Shown in pieces: positions 35,098 through 44,551 of a stretch of DNA of 64,000 bases; the first letter of the stretch is position 1; the number at the start of each line of letters is the position of its first letter. The stretch is taken from assembly GCA_963805715.1 (NCBI GenBank), contig CAWDVK010000002.1, positions 186,001 through 250,000 on the forward strand, given 5' to 3'. Source of the DNA: CAWDVK01 sp963805715 (lineage in GTDB: Bacteria; Actinomycetota; Actinomycetes; Streptosporangiales; Streptosporangiaceae). Below the pieces are notes generated by a model that saw only the letters and a list, made by a program, of their open reading frames with translations, was not told the origin of the DNA and searched no databases. Both the position numbers and the translations under genes were made by a program.

Positions 35098-35976
35098 ATG
35101 TCAGGCATGCCCACCTCTCAGGTCCCGGAACCTGAGAGCCCGTTAGCCGGGAGCCCGCCTCCCAGGCCACCGGAGGACGCGCCGCTGTTGCCGGCCAAGC
35201 ACAAGCGATCGAGCGGGAAGAAGATTCTGACGCCGCTCGTCCTGGCCGTCCTCGGCCTGCTGCTATTTCTGTTGGTTATCATTTTCTATCCGTCAGCAGT
35301 GACCGATGTTCGCACGCCTCCTTATTCTCGCCTGGGTTTAGAAACTAGATTTCCCATTGCGCTTATCGGTCTCACCGTCGTCCAGGTATCTCCAGCCATA
35401 GCTGAGATGAAGATCTCGGTTGAGCTGCCTGCCGGTACTACGGCCCCGCCTGCGGGTCCGCCGGCGGCCCTGGTAGTGGCCCCGGCCCTCGGGACTGCCT
35501 TCCGGGATTGCCCTGCCCCTTTCTGCCTGACCGTTCCAGGGCCGTTGCCAGGATCTGAGTGGGGCATGACACTGGCCTTCAGTTCTGTTGGCGGCTCGCC
35601 TGGGAAGGCGACTGTCGATTTCTTTGTGAAGGCCCGCAGTTTCGGCGTCGCCTACAACGGCATCACCGCGTCGGCTGCGATCCCGGAATTCATCTACCGG
35701 GGTCCCGGGACACCGATCTTCCTGGTCGGGTACGACATCCCGTCAGCCGCGAGCTATGACTGGTCCTCGTTCCCAACTGCGGCGGTCAACAACCGCACCG
35801 CCAGCTGGCAGGAGGATCTGACCACCGTTGATTCGCCGGGCCGGGCAGCGGTCGGCATCAACCCCGCCGGACAGGCGAACCATGACAACAAGACGTTCAT
35901 CGCCGGGGCGCTAGTCGGCCTCGCCGGCGCGGCGATACTCTCCGCCATCCAGGAAGCCCTGCACGCGAGCGACTGA
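35098..35976 (+). CDS. membrane-anchored extracytoplasmic protein of unknown function
   Basis: 292 aa. Cytoplasmic Pro-rich N-terminus (residues 1-40), TM segment about 42-64 (KILTPLVLAVLGLLLFLLVI), an extracytoplasmic beta-rich domain of about 190 residues with one Cys pair (FRDCPAPFCLTV), and a second hydrophobic segment at about 263-280 (FIAGALVGLAGAAILSAI). Start ATG 35098 has GGGAGAG 4 nt upstream. Codon use is slightly less GC-biased between 35280 and 35420. I recognise no family. Confidence 0.7.
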   Translation: MSGMPTSQVPEPESPLAGSPPPRPPEDAPLLPAKHKRSSGKKILTPLVLAVLGLLLFLLVIIFYPSAVTDVRTPPYSRLGLETRFPIALIGLTVVQVSPAIAEMKISVELPAGTTAPPAGPPAALVVAPALGTAFRDCPAPFCLTVPGPLPGSEWGMTLAFSSVGGSPGKATVDFFVKARSFGVAYNGITASAAIPEFIYRGPGTPIFLVGYDIPSAASYDWSSFPTAAVNNRTASWQEDLTTVDSPGRAAVGINPAGQANHDNKTFIAGALVGLAGAAILSAIQEALHASD

Positions 35977-36022
35977 CCCTGCCTCCCGGCGCGCCGAACC
36001 CGGGTGATGCTGACGATCAGTC

Positions 36023-36325
36023 ATGGGCCATTCGATGCCCGCACTTCTCAACGAGCACCTCACGGCAGCGGTGAGCTCGCTGCGCGAGGCCCTGCGCGCC
36101 CGCGACCTGCCGGCGCTGTCGGGCGTCTCGAAGGAAGCCGCGGCCATGGCCGCCGGCTACCTGGAGCGGCACCGCCTGGGCGAGTCCCGCCCGGACCGGT
36201 CCGTCACGCTGACCGCGGCCGGCCGCGCCGCGCAAGATTGCGGGTATGCACGCCAGGCGGAGAAGGCCATTCGCCGGTTTGAGCTGAGCTCTATCGATGA
36301 TTCAGCCAGAACGCCAGCCCTCTGA
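36023..36325 (+). CDS. fragment of a winged-helix (MarR-like) protein
   Basis: 100 aa. LREALRARDLPALSGVSKEA then AAMAAGYLERHRLGE and RPDRSVTLTAAGRAAQ. The RDLPALSGVSKEA--M--GYLERH...R---LT--GRAAQ pattern is the recognition helix and wing of a MarR-like winged helix found in the C-terminal half of larger actinobacterial proteins. Here it begins abruptly and the tail is unrelated, so it is probably a remnant, but it remains an open reading frame. Confidence 0.45.
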   Translation: MGHSMPALLNEHLTAAVSSLREALRARDLPALSGVSKEAAAMAAGYLERHRLGESRPDRSVTLTAAGRAAQDCGYARQAEKAIRRFELSSIDDSARTPAL

Positions 36326-36614
36326 ATCTACGCCACCGGGAATAGGCGCGGAATCGTCATACGGCTCGCGCGTATAGACGAGCGCGCCAACACTGAGGTG
36401 ACTGAGGGTGCCATCCGGCCGAGTCACGACATGAAGCGTCTCGCCGGCGTGGTAGCCGTTGCTGCCGGTCCAGGTTCCCTCCGCCGTCGGGAATCGGGCA
36501 GGCGCCTCGTCCGTCGCAAGCGAGGTCAGGGACAGTTCATTGTTGGCGTGTACTCGAAGTATCTGCGGGGTGGGTCCCCAGTACCAGGTTCCAGCCAGGG
36601 AGAGCGCCGCCGGA
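36302..36614 (-). pseudogene. C-terminal domain of a beta-lactamase-family serine hydrolase
   Basis: SLAGTWYWGPTPQILRVHAN then DEAPARFPTAEGTWTGSNGY, HAGETLHVVTRPDGTLSHLS and FTREPYD-like VYTREPYDDSAPIPGG. This beta-rich domain closes many actinobacterial class C beta-lactamase-like hydrolases (DUF7586-type, ending VFTR-PYDP---VPGGVD---W). The catalytic domain is gone: at about 36614 the sequence switches to an IS66 transposase fragment in the same frame. Confidence 0.68.
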
Positions 36615-36945
36615 TCACTCAGCGCGTCCTCGAACCCGGCGGTGACTAACGCCGCGTCGAGCGGACCAGGCACCGCGACACGAACCCCGCGGAGACCGGT
36701 GCCTTCAGCAGCGCGCCCATCAGGTCCGCAGCCCGCCCGGCTCCGATCACGTCTGTGCTCGCCAGCAGCGTTGCCGCATCGGTCACGTCCGGCCCGTAGC
36801 AGACCGGGCCCCCGGTTACCCCCGCCGGGGCCGGCGCGGTCGTGACCTGCCCGCACCCGCAGGTGCGGCTCATCATCTGGTACCCGGTCACCGTCAGCGC
36901 GGCTGGCGGGATACCGAGCACCGGCACGGCAGAAGCGTGAACAAG
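36615..36945 (-). mobile_element. IS66-family transposase fragment (zinc-binding region)
   Basis: ALTVTGYQMMSRTCGCGQVT then GPVCYGPDVTDAATLLASTD, AADLMGALLKAPVSAGFVSR and, after one frame change near 36655, LDAALVTAGFEDAL. This is the zf-IS66 region (CGCG) and the following conserved segment of IS66 transposases. The catalytic DDE domain is absent; it is joined directly to the hydrolase C-terminal domain. Confidence 0.78.
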
Positions 36946-37307
36946 GACTTCGCTCACCTGCAGCCCGGCGACACGCGTTTCCTCGCGCTGGACACGTTGG
37001 GCCTGTCGGCGGCAGCGCAGGACATACTCCGCACGGCCGCGAAGGCGCGCAACTGCGCGCTGCGACTGGATAGCACGGACCTGTGTCAGCGCCACAGCCG
37101 GCCGCGGCAGAGGCTGGCCGACCCACCGCGTCTGGCTGCCGCCCGTTACCCCAGGTGAACGGGCGCAGCGAAGACCATGAACGGCGCGGACCGGCCGGGC
37201 GAGTACTCCGTCACGTCCTCCGCAGCACGCCCACGTCCCCCAGTCGGGCCCGGCCCGGTGGTCATCCCGGCTCCGGGCTATCGTGGCTGGGGCAGAGAGG
37301 AGCCCGG
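36946..37307. other. intergenic stretch, nothing recognised
   Basis: Upstream of the HicA-like gene; no supported coding frame or repeat. Confidence 0.4.
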
Positions 37308-37619
37308 ATGTCATCGACGCCAGAGCCCGCGCACCTCAGCAACCATCACCGCAACACGCTGCGCCAGATCTTCCAGCACCCCGTGAGCCACAACATCGAG
37401 TGGCACGCCGTGGTCTCCTTGCTCGAGGCGATCGGCTCGGTCGTGGAGCACCACGATGACATGGTTGCCGTTACAGTCGGGGCTGAGACCGAATTCTTCA
37501 ACGTCCCCGCACACAAGGACATCGACACCCAGACGGTAGTCGACCTGCGCCGGATGCTGACCAGCGCCGGCTACGGACCCGATGCAGAGGAAGCCGAGGC
37601 CACAGGTCAGCAGGACTGA
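37308..37619 (+). CDS. HicA-fold-like small protein
   Basis: 103 aa. LSNHHRNTLRQIFQHPVSHN then IEWHAVVSLLEAIGSVVEHH and AETEFFNVPAHKDIDTQTVV, DLRRMLTSAGYGPD. The core (hsRNTL--IF-HPvshNieW--V--LLeaiG.....T-vDLRRML--AG) is a HicA-toxin-like double-stranded-RNA-binding fold found alone in many actinomycetes. The catalytic His of GSH in true HicA is not present in that motif, so toxicity is doubtful. ATG 37308 has GAGAGGAG 6 nt upstream. No HicB-like gene adjacent. Confidence 0.7.
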   Translation: MSSTPEPAHLSNHHRNTLRQIFQHPVSHNIEWHAVVSLLEAIGSVVEHHDDMVAVTVGAETEFFNVPAHKDIDTQTVVDLRRMLTSAGYGPDAEEAEATGQQD

Positions 37620-37739
37620 CAGGCGACATGCGCGCGTCGGCGGCGCGCACCCACACGGGCCTGTACCGCTCCAAAACCTGGCGCGGGGACCGTAACCTGC
37701 TGCCTGGCTGAACAGGCACATCCGCCAGGCTCACGGTTC

Positions 37740-38120
37740 GTGGCTCCTTCGCCTGCTCTGCCGGATTCGGAGACCTACACCTCCTGCTTCGACTCGATCG
37801 CCGGCTACGTCGGCGAGGGCGGCGCACCGATCGCGACGCACCTCACCTGGGCGCGCTGGGGTCAGCGGAGCGCTTACGCCACCGGCAAGATCGAGGCCCG
37901 TCGGCTACCCATCCGGCGTACGAATGCCCCTACTACGCCCACCCCGGCGACGTAACGCTGTACCGCGTCCAGGTCCGCGACAGCGTCCGGTACTTCTCCC
38001 GCATGATCTGGGCCTGCCAGGCACGCGGCAAGGAGCAGCGCGCCTACTGTCAGGTGACCAGCCACGGATTCTGGCCTAAGCCCGGCCCGACCGACCGCGC
38101 CAAGCGGCCGCGCACCACTG
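37740..38120 (+). pseudogene. small Trp/Cys-containing protein with frameshift
   Basis: ETYTSCFDSIAGYVGEGGAP then IATHLTWARWGQRSAYATGK in one frame, continuing near 37905 in another frame with YECPYYAHPGDVTLYRVQVR then DSVRYFSRMIWACQARGKEQ and SHGFWPK. The alternating hydrophobic Trp/Tyr pattern with few Cys is typical of small exported beta-sandwich proteins in actinomycetes; the signal-peptide part is not apparent upstream. Family not known to me; the frame change is the only reason for calling it broken. Confidence 0.45.
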
Positions 38121-38306
38121 CTGTTCAATCTCGATCCGTCGACGCCTGCCAGACCGAGCCGAGTTGCATGATCGCCCGCCCCCGGCATGCGCGCTCTTGC
38201 CGCGGTGGGCGCGTGCCGAGCTAGGTGACCGGGGCACCTGGCTGCCCGCCGTACCCGCGGAGCGCGAGGGCGCTCTGCGGTCCTTTGCTGGCGTTGCAGG
38301 GCACGG

Positions 38307-39038
38307 TCAGGCGGCGTAGGTGCGCAGGGCGTGCAGCGCTGTGGTCCCGTGCGGGCCGGTGGCGCGCAGTCCGGACTTGCCTGGCGGGAGCCGCTGCGCG
38401 GCTACCCGGCAGAACGCTCCCGCCGGGCCGGTGATCGCAGAATCGGCGCCGGGCGGCCCGTACCGCCACCGGGCCGTGCCATCGGGCGCCGTCAGCTCGC
38501 AGAACACCTCCTGCGGCTGTTCCCCGGCCAGGACGAGGGAATAGGGCAGTGAGCGATGCGCCAGCCAGGCGATGTGGGACAGCCGCGCCGTATCAGGGAA
38601 GCTGATGCCCAGAGGCCCGGTGATATCCAGGCCGTGCGACCAGTGCTCAGCCAGCCGCGTGGTCGCCAGGGTGGCCGGCTTCAGCGGTGCGTCCACCCAT
38701 GGCAGGGGCCGTTGCGGGTCGGCTGCGCGCAGCGCTGTCACCGCGGCGAGCCGGGCCTCGCGCCACCGCCGGAAGACCGACGCGGGCGCCGTCCGTTCCG
38801 CCTGTACCAGCTGGTCCATGACCTGATCCAGCGCGGTCCCCGATACCGTGAGGACGCCCGGGCTGGCGCCGGCGATGCTGGCGGCCACCGCCTCCTCGGT
38901 CTGGGCAAGGTGGAGCACGACATCGGCGACCGTCCACCCGGCCGCCCCCGACGGGGACGCCCACTGCGCCTCATCCAGGCCGCCCAGGATGTTCTCCAGC
39001 CTGTCCTGCTCGGCCTCGAGATCATCGAAGATCACCAT
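38307..39038 (-). CDS. DinB/MDMPI-fold metal-binding protein, maleylpyruvate-isomerase family
   Basis: 243 aa from ATG 39038. LEAEQDRLENILGGLDEAQW then WTVADVVLHLAQTEEAVAA carry the first metal-site His (LHLAQ), and RLAEHWSHGLDITGPLGI provides the HxxxHxxD site typical of mycothiol-dependent maleylpyruvate-isomerase-like proteins (TIGR03084 group). The four-helix bundle is followed by a C-terminal domain of about 90 residues (YGPPGADSAITGPAGAFCRV). Thiol-dependent chemistry with mycothiol is inferred from the family. Intact; a longer frame to 39119 has no support. Confidence 0.85.
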   Translation of the reverse strand: MVIFDDLEAEQDRLENILGGLDEAQWASPSGAAGWTVADVVLHLAQTEEAVAASIAGASPGVLTVSGTALDQVMDQLVQAERTAPASVFRRWREARLAAVTALRAADPQRPLPWVDAPLKPATLATTRLAEHWSHGLDITGPLGISFPDTARLSHIAWLAHRSLPYSLVLAGEQPQEVFCELTAPDGTARWRYGPPGADSAITGPAGAFCRVAAQRLPPGKSGLRATGPHGTTALHALRTYAA

Positions 39039-39442
39039 GCCAGGAGTATCACGCCCCCCGCCCAGCCCGCCAGGCACCGCGTCCCGCCAGCCCCGCACTC
39101 CAGGCCGCTCCGCGAGCATCTCCTGCCTTCGGCCCTGCGGGATGCTCCGGGGTGGCGGCTAGCCCCGCAAGGCGATGAGTCCAGCGTGAACCGCTGGGAG
39201 CTTCTGAGTGCCAGCGACTGGCCGAGGCATTCGAGTCAACCTCATCCAGGCCGGCTGCCTGGCATCTCAACGGGTCACAAGGAACCCGGGCCCGTTTCCG
39301 GCAAGGCCGGCGAGTCGGTCACATCCGCCGCCTCGATATCTCCCGATGACCTCTGGTATCGCGGCCAACTTCAGCGGGTCGCGGGTCCTCTCGCGAAACG
39401 GAAGAGCTTCGGCGCAGCCTTCTTGGCGTGGGCTGGACCTTC
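39039..39442. other. intergenic stretch, nothing recognised
   Basis: No supported frame or repeat between the isomerase-like gene and the small secreted protein gene. Confidence 0.4.
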
Positions 39443-39868
39443 TCACCTCCAGTGCTTGGTGTAGGGCGGCACGCATCCGATCGCCGGATCCGCCGACAGG
39501 CTCACTGTCATCGAGTCCCAGGGCTCCATGCTGGGCGAGCCGGGCGGCGGTGTCGGCTTGAACTGGGTCACCGTGAAGCTGCAGACGCCCACCGAGTACC
39601 AGAACCACTGGCCGGCCCCGCCGATCCGCTTCGTCGCGATCAGCTTCCAGCCATGCGAGGTACTCCGGTAGCCGGCCGCAGTCACGGTCGCAAGATCCGT
39701 CTGCTTGCGGGTGGCCGTCAGCACCACCTTGAAGTTAGACAGCGTGGTCACGGCGAGCTGGCGCTGCTGGGGATGGGTGGCAGCAGCGCTGGCGGAGCTG
39801 GCCAGGGGCAGCAGAGCCAGCAGGCTCACGGCGGAGGCGGCGGCTGCGCGCCGCAGGGAAATGTTCAT
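39443..39868 (-). CDS. small secreted protein of unknown function
   Basis: 141 aa. Clear signal peptide: MNISLRRAAAASAVSLLALL followed by PLASSASAAA with a likely cut after ASA. The mature part (TLSNFKVVLTATRK, ATVTAAGYRSTSHGWKLIAT, then WFWYSVGVCSFTVTQFKPTP) is beta-rich with two Cys (GVC and AIGC) that may form a disulphide. Start ATG 39868 is preceded by AGGAAGG. No family known to me; the frame to 40300 upstream is not coding. Confidence 0.7.
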   Translation of the reverse strand: MNISLRRAAAASAVSLLALLPLASSASAAATHPQQRQLAVTTLSNFKVVLTATRKQTDLATVTAAGYRSTSHGWKLIATKRIGGAGQWFWYSVGVCSFTVTQFKPTPPPGSPSMEPWDSMTVSLSADPAIGCVPPYTKHWR

Positions 39869-40414
39869 CTTGGGTGGCCTTCCTGGTGTTCCGGTTGGAG
39901 GCGCGAGCAGGAGAAGCGGCTCGTCAGTTCCCGTGCGCGAGGCTGCGGCACTCCGATTCGAGGCGCGCCGGCCAGCGCTGGCTGCGAGTTTCATGGCGGG
40001 GTCTCCGGTGTCTGGGAATGGATGTCCCATTCCCTTAAGGACATCTCGGCTCGGCTGGTACCACAAGGGGAGGGTTCCCCCCTGCGGCCTGATCCTGATG
40101 TGATGTTCCTCGACGCGCCCGTGGGCCGGGCCCGCAGGCGATGTCTGGGTCAACTGAGTGCTCTGCGGGCCTACTGGGCTCGAGTGAAGTAGCCGATGAG
40201 AGCACGGCCAGGATGGTGAAATAGATTCTGGGCAACCCGCCCGTCCGGCGCCACCGTGCGTTGGACGTGGTCTGGTCCGACTTCGGTCACGACAGGTCAT
40301 GACACCTGCTGGCTAAGGGTCGCCCCGGATAATGGGTACGCCGCTGGCCGGCCTGGCAGGGGGAATGATCCCGCTGGTCAGCTGCGGGCAGGCAGTCGGC
40401 GGGGAAGGGCAGGC
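39869..40414. other. intergenic stretch before the oxoprolinase gene
   Basis: Divergent promoter region between the secreted protein gene and the oxoprolinase gene. No small ORF with a ribosome site and no repeat noted. Confidence 0.4.
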
Positions 40415-43400
40415 GTGGACCGCGGCTGGGAGTTCTGGATCGACCGTGGCGGCACGTTCACCGATGTAGTCGCGTGCCGCCCGGACGATACGCTTGCCGT
40501 CTGCAAGCTGCTGTCCGAGGACCCGGGCCGGTACGCCGACCCCGCCGTCGCGGGCATCCGGCGTCTGCTCGGCGTGGCGGAAGACGCTCCCCTTCCGGCC
40601 GGACTGATCTCTGTGGTACGTCTTGGCACCACGGTCGCGACCAATGCGCTCCTGGAACGCAAGGGCGAGCCGACAGTCCTGGTCATCACCCGCGGATTCG
40701 GGGACGCGCTGCGGATCGCCTACCAGGACCGGCCGAGGATCTTCGACCGGCAGATCGTCCGCCCGGAGATGGTGTACTCGCGGGTGATCGAGGCCACTGA
40801 GCGGATCGGGGCCCATGGCGAGGTCATCACCGCCCTGGACGAGGACGCTGTGGCGTGCGACCTGCGGTCCGCTTATGACGAGGGCTTCCGGTCGGCGGCG
40901 GTGGTGTGCATGCACGGCTACCGGTACCCGGCGCACGAGGCCCGGATCGGCGAGATAGCCCGCCAGGTCGGGTTCGCGCAGGTGTCACTGTCGCATGCGA
41001 CCACCCCGCTGATGAAGCTGGTATCGCGCGGCGACACCACACTGGTGGACGCCTACCTCTCGCCCATCCTCGCCCGCTACGTCGATCAGGTCGCCAGCGA
41101 GCTGGGCGGCGTCCGGCTGCAGTTCATGCAGTCCAGCGGCGGCCTCACCGACGCCCGCCTGTTCCGCGGCAAGGACTCCATCCTGTCCGGGCCGGCCGGC
41201 GGCATCGTCGGCATGGCCCGTACCGCGCAGGCAGCGGGCTTTGACAAGGTGATCGGGTTCGACATGGGCGGCACCTCGACCGACGTGTCCCATTACGCCG
41301 GCGAGTTCGAGCGGCAGTACGAGACGCAGGTGGCGGGGGTGCGGATGCGGGCGCCGATGCTGAGCATCCACACGGTTGCCGCTGGCGGCGGGTCGGTCCT
41401 GCACTTCGACGGAAGCCGGTACCGGGTCGGCCCGGACTCGGCCGGGGCGGACCCCGGCCCGGCGGCCTACCGGCGCGGAGGCCCGCTGACGGTCACCGAC
41501 GCCAACATCATGCTGGGCCGGATCCAGCCAGCGCACTTCCCGAGCGTGTTCGGCGAGAGCGGTGACCAGCCCCTGGATGCCGGGATCGTGCGGGAACGGT
41601 TCGCCGCGCTGGCGCAGCAGATCGGGGAAGCGACCGGCGGCCCCTCGCTCTCGCGGCAATCCGGGCGGCCAGCCGCCGGGCCCGGCCCGTCCCCCTCACC
41701 CGAGCTGGTCGCCGCCGGCTTCCTGGAGATCGCGGTGGCGAACATGGCGAACGCGATCAAGAAAATCTCGGTGCAGCGCGGCTATGACGTGACCCGGTAC
41801 GTGCTGGCGACGTTCGGCGGGGCGGGCGGCCAGCACGCCTGCGCGGTGGCCGATTCGCTCGGCATCACCCGGGTGCTCATCCACCCGCTGGCCGGGGTGC
41901 TGTCCGCCTACGGGATGGGACTGGCGGACGTGACCGCGATGCGCGAGAGCGCGGTGGAGGCACCGCTCGCCGACCGGCTGCTCCCGGAACTGGACCGGGT
42001 GGCCGGCCGCCTGGAAGCCGACGCGCTTGCCGAGCTGGCTCAGCAAGGCATCGGGCCCGACCGCGCCCGGTCGGCGCGGCGGGCTCACCTGCGGTACGAC
42101 GGCACCGATACCGCGCTGCCGGTCCCGCTCGGCGGCGTCGCCGAGATGGTCGCCAGTTTCGAGCAGGCATACCGGCAGCACTTCTCGTTCCTCATGCGCG
42201 GCAAGACGATCCTTGTGGAGGCAGTGTCAGTCGAGCTGGTCGCCGCGTCCGCGGCGCTGGCCGCGCAGCCGCCGGGCCGGCCGCCCGGGCCGGGGCAGGC
42301 GGACGGCGCGGGGGCCACAGTGGCGATGTATGCGGCGGGCGCGCGGGCGGACGTGCCGCTGGTCCGCCGCCGGGACCTGCGGCCCGGTCAGCGGGTGGAC
42401 GGGCCAGCGCTGATCGTGGAGGACTTCGCGACCACGGTGACCGAGCCGGGCTGGCGGGCGGAGCTGACCGGGCTCGGCGACCTGCTGCTCACCCGCGTGG
42501 CGGCCCGGCCGGAGCGGCGCCTAGCCGGGACCACGGTGGATCCGGTCATGCTCAAGATCTTCAACAACCTGTTCATGTCAGTCGCCGAGCAGATGGGGGT
42601 GCGGCTGCGCAGTACCGCGCACTCGGTCAACATCAAGGAGCGGCTGGACTTCTCCTGCGCCATCTTCGACGCTGACGGGGGCCTCATCGCCAACGCCCCG
42701 CACATTCCGGTGCACCTGGGCTCGATGGGAGAGAGCATCAAGATCGTCGTGCAGCGTAATGCGGGCCGGATGCGGCCCGGTGACGTATACGTGCTCAACG
42801 ATCCTTACCACGGCGGGACGCATCTGCCGGACATCACCGTGGTCACCCCCGTGTTCGATGGCGGTGGCCGCGAGATTCTCTTCTACGTGGCATCCCGCGG
42901 GCATCACGCGGAGGTCGGGGGCATCACGCCGGGATCGATGCCTGCGTTCAGCACCCGGGTTGAGGAAGAAGGGGTGCTCATCGATAACTGGCTGCTGGTG
43001 CGCGGCGGGGTGCTGCGGGAAGCGCAGACCCTGGACCTGCTCCGCTCCGCGCCCTGGCCGTCCCGCAACCCGGAGGTGAACCTGGCCGACCTGCGGGCGC
43101 AGATCGCCGCCAACGAGAAGGGGGTGCAGGAACTCAGGCGGATGACCGGGCACTTCGGGCTGGACGTGGTGCGGGCCTACATGGGGCACGTCCAGGACAA
43201 CGCCGAGGAAGCCGTGCGCCGCGTCATCACCGCGCTGAGCGACGGCGAGTACGCCTACGCGCTCGACAACGAAGCGGTCATCCAGGTCGCGGTCCGGGTG
43301 GACCGCGCGGCCCGCACCGCGGAGGTCGACTTCACCGGCACCTCGGCGCAGCTGCCAGGCAATTTCAACGCGCCGTCGTCGGTGGCCATGGCGGCCGTGC

Positions 43401-44071
43401 TGTATGTGTTCCGTACCCTGGTGGCCGATGACATCCCGCTCAACTCTGGCTGCCTCAAGCCGGTCCGTGTGATCATCCCGCCGGGATGCATGCTGGCGCC
43501 GGAGTACCCCGCGGCGGTGGCGGCCGGGAACGTGGAGACCTCGCAAGCGATCACCGGGGCCCTGTACGCGGCGCTGGGCGTCATGGCGGAAGGCTCGGGC
43601 ACGATGAACAACGTCACCATTGGCAACGAGCGCTACCAGTACTACGAGACAGTGGCCAGCGGATCGGGCGCAGGACCCGGCTTCGCCGGCACTGATGTCG
43701 TGCAGACCCATATGACCAACTCCCGGCTCACCGACCCCGAGGTGCTGGAATGGCGTTATCCGGTCCGGCTGGAGCGGTACGCGATCCGGCACGGCAGCGG
43801 AGGAGCAGGGCGCTGGCCCGGTGGCGACGGCGGCCGCCGCGAACTCCGCTTCCTGGAGCCGATGACCGTCACCACGCTGAGCAGCCACCGCCGCGTCCCG
43901 CCGTACGGGATGGCGGGCGGGGAACCGGGCGCCCTCGGGCGGCACTGGGTCGAGCATCCCGACGGCTCGATCACTCCGATGCGCGGATGCGATTCCGTGA
44001 CCGTAGCCGCCGGAGACCTGTTCGTAATCGAGACACCGGGCGGCGGCGGATACGGTCCGCCGGCCCGGTAA
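40415..44071 (+). CDS. fused hydantoinase A/B, 5-oxoprolinase type
   Basis: 1218 aa from GTG 40415 (GGGGAAGG upstream); the frame to 40256 is not needed. HyuA part, residues 1 to about 690: IDRGGTFTDVVA at residue 7 (ASKHA phosphate loop), GTTVATNALLERKG, ILSGPAGGIVGMARTAQAAG, IGFDMGGTSTDVS, AGGGSV. HyuB part, about 705-1218: MSVAEQMGVRLRSTAHSVNI then KERLDFSCAIFDADG, VYVLNDPYHGGTHLPDITVV, SRGHHAEVGGITPGSMPA and GSGGAGRWPGGDGGRRELRF. Both ATP-binding and hydrolase domains are complete, as in eukaryotic and some bacterial 5-oxoprolinases that convert 5-oxoproline to glutamate with ATP. Hydantoin or other cyclic amide substrates remain possible. No pyroglutamate-pathway partner gene is adjacent. 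Confidence 0.93.
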   Translation: MDRGWEFWIDRGGTFTDVVACRPDDTLAVCKLLSEDPGRYADPAVAGIRRLLGVAEDAPLPAGLISVVRLGTTVATNALLERKGEPTVLVITRGFGDALRIAYQDRPRIFDRQIVRPEMVYSRVIEATERIGAHGEVITALDEDAVACDLRSAYDEGFRSAAVVCMHGYRYPAHEARIGEIARQVGFAQVSLSHATTPLMKLVSRGDTTLVDAYLSPILARYVDQVASELGGVRLQFMQSSGGLTDARLFRGKDSILSGPAGGIVGMARTAQAAGFDKVIGFDMGGTSTDVSHYAGEFERQYETQVAGVRMRAPMLSIHTVAAGGGSVLHFDGSRYRVGPDSAGADPGPAAYRRGGPLTVTDANIMLGRIQPAHFPSVFGESGDQPLDAGIVRERFAALAQQIGEATGGPSLSRQSGRPAAGPGPSPSPELVAAGFLEIAVANMANAIKKISVQRGYDVTRYVLATFGGAGGQHACAVADSLGITRVLIHPLAGVLSAYGMGLADVTAMRESAVEAPLADRLLPELDRVAGRLEADALAELAQQGIGPDRARSARRAHLRYDGTDTALPVPLGGVAEMVASFEQAYRQHFSFLMRGKTILVEAVSVELVAASAALAAQPPGRPPGPGQADGAGATVAMYAAGARADVPLVRRRDLRPGQRVDGPALIVEDFATTVTEPGWRAELTGLGDLLLTRVAARPERRLAGTTVDPVMLKIFNNLFMSVAEQMGVRLRSTAHSVNIKERLDFSCAIFDADGGLIANAPHIPVHLGSMGESIKIVVQRNAGRMRPGDVYVLNDPYHGGTHLPDITVVTPVFDGGGREILFYVASRGHHAEVGGITPGSMPAFSTRVEEEGVLIDNWLLVRGGVLREAQTLDLLRSAPWPSRNPEVNLADLRAQIAANEKGVQELRRMTGHFGLDVVRAYMGHVQDNAEEAVRRVITALSDGEYAYALDNEAVIQVAVRVDRAARTAEVDFTGTSAQLPGNFNAPSSVAMAAVLYVFRTLVADDIPLNSGCLKPVRVIIPPGCMLAPEYPAAVAAGNVETSQAITGALYAALGVMAEGSGTMNNVTIGNERYQYYETVASGSGAGPGFAGTDVVQTHMTNSRLTDPEVLEWRYPVRLERYAIRHGSGGAGRWPGGDGGRRELRFLEPMTVTTLSSHRRVPPYGMAGGEPGALGRHWVEHPDGSITPMRGCDSVTVAAGDLFVIETPGGGGYGPPAR

Positions 44072-44202
44072 GAGCCCGAGCTCGGTCGTGTGCGTGCGTC
44101 CCTTCTCGATCCCATCCAGTGGCGGCCGCATCCTCCCGCCGCGCAAATAAGTGCGGCATAGCTCAACCTGTAGGCCGGCGGCCGCTGGTGCCTGAAGGGT
44201 CC

Positions 44203-44551
44203 GCGTCATCGAATACCTCGTGGATGTGGACGGCCAGGACAACGGCGAGATGTTCTGCCTCATCACCGACCTGCACGACCACGCCGCCTACCCGGTCGGC
44301 CAGCTCGCCGCCGCCTGCGCCTGGCCAGCATCCGCTCTGGCGCCGCCACCGCGAGCCTGCCCGCCCCGATGGCCGAGGCCGCCCGCCGCGATACCCTGCG
44401 CGCCCTCGGCAGACGCCGGATCGTCATCGACCGCAGCCGGCACCGCGACCGCAAAACCAAAACCCGCCAGGCCTTCGCCAGCGCCGGACGCGACATCACC
44501 ACGCGTACCGCGATCGCCCAGGTCGACATCTGCAGCCCGGCAGCGGCCTGA
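44203..44551 (+). mobile_element. IS4-family transposase remnant
   Basis: RVIEYLVDVDGQDNGEMFCL then ITDLHDHAAYPVGQLAAA, and after an internal deletion and frame change AEAARRDTLRALGRRRIVID then RSRHRDRKTKTRQAFASAGR and TAIAQVDICSP. These are the central and C-terminal blocks of IS4-group transposases found in actinomycetes; the piece between (containing the Trp-rich YAxRW catalytic Glu region) is missing. No ends recognised. Confidence 0.8.

Noticed and set aside
42578..44266. 562-codon minus-strand ORF inside the oxoprolinase locus
   Set aside because: The plus strand carries clear HyuB motifs throughout; the minus frame has no ribosome site or motif.
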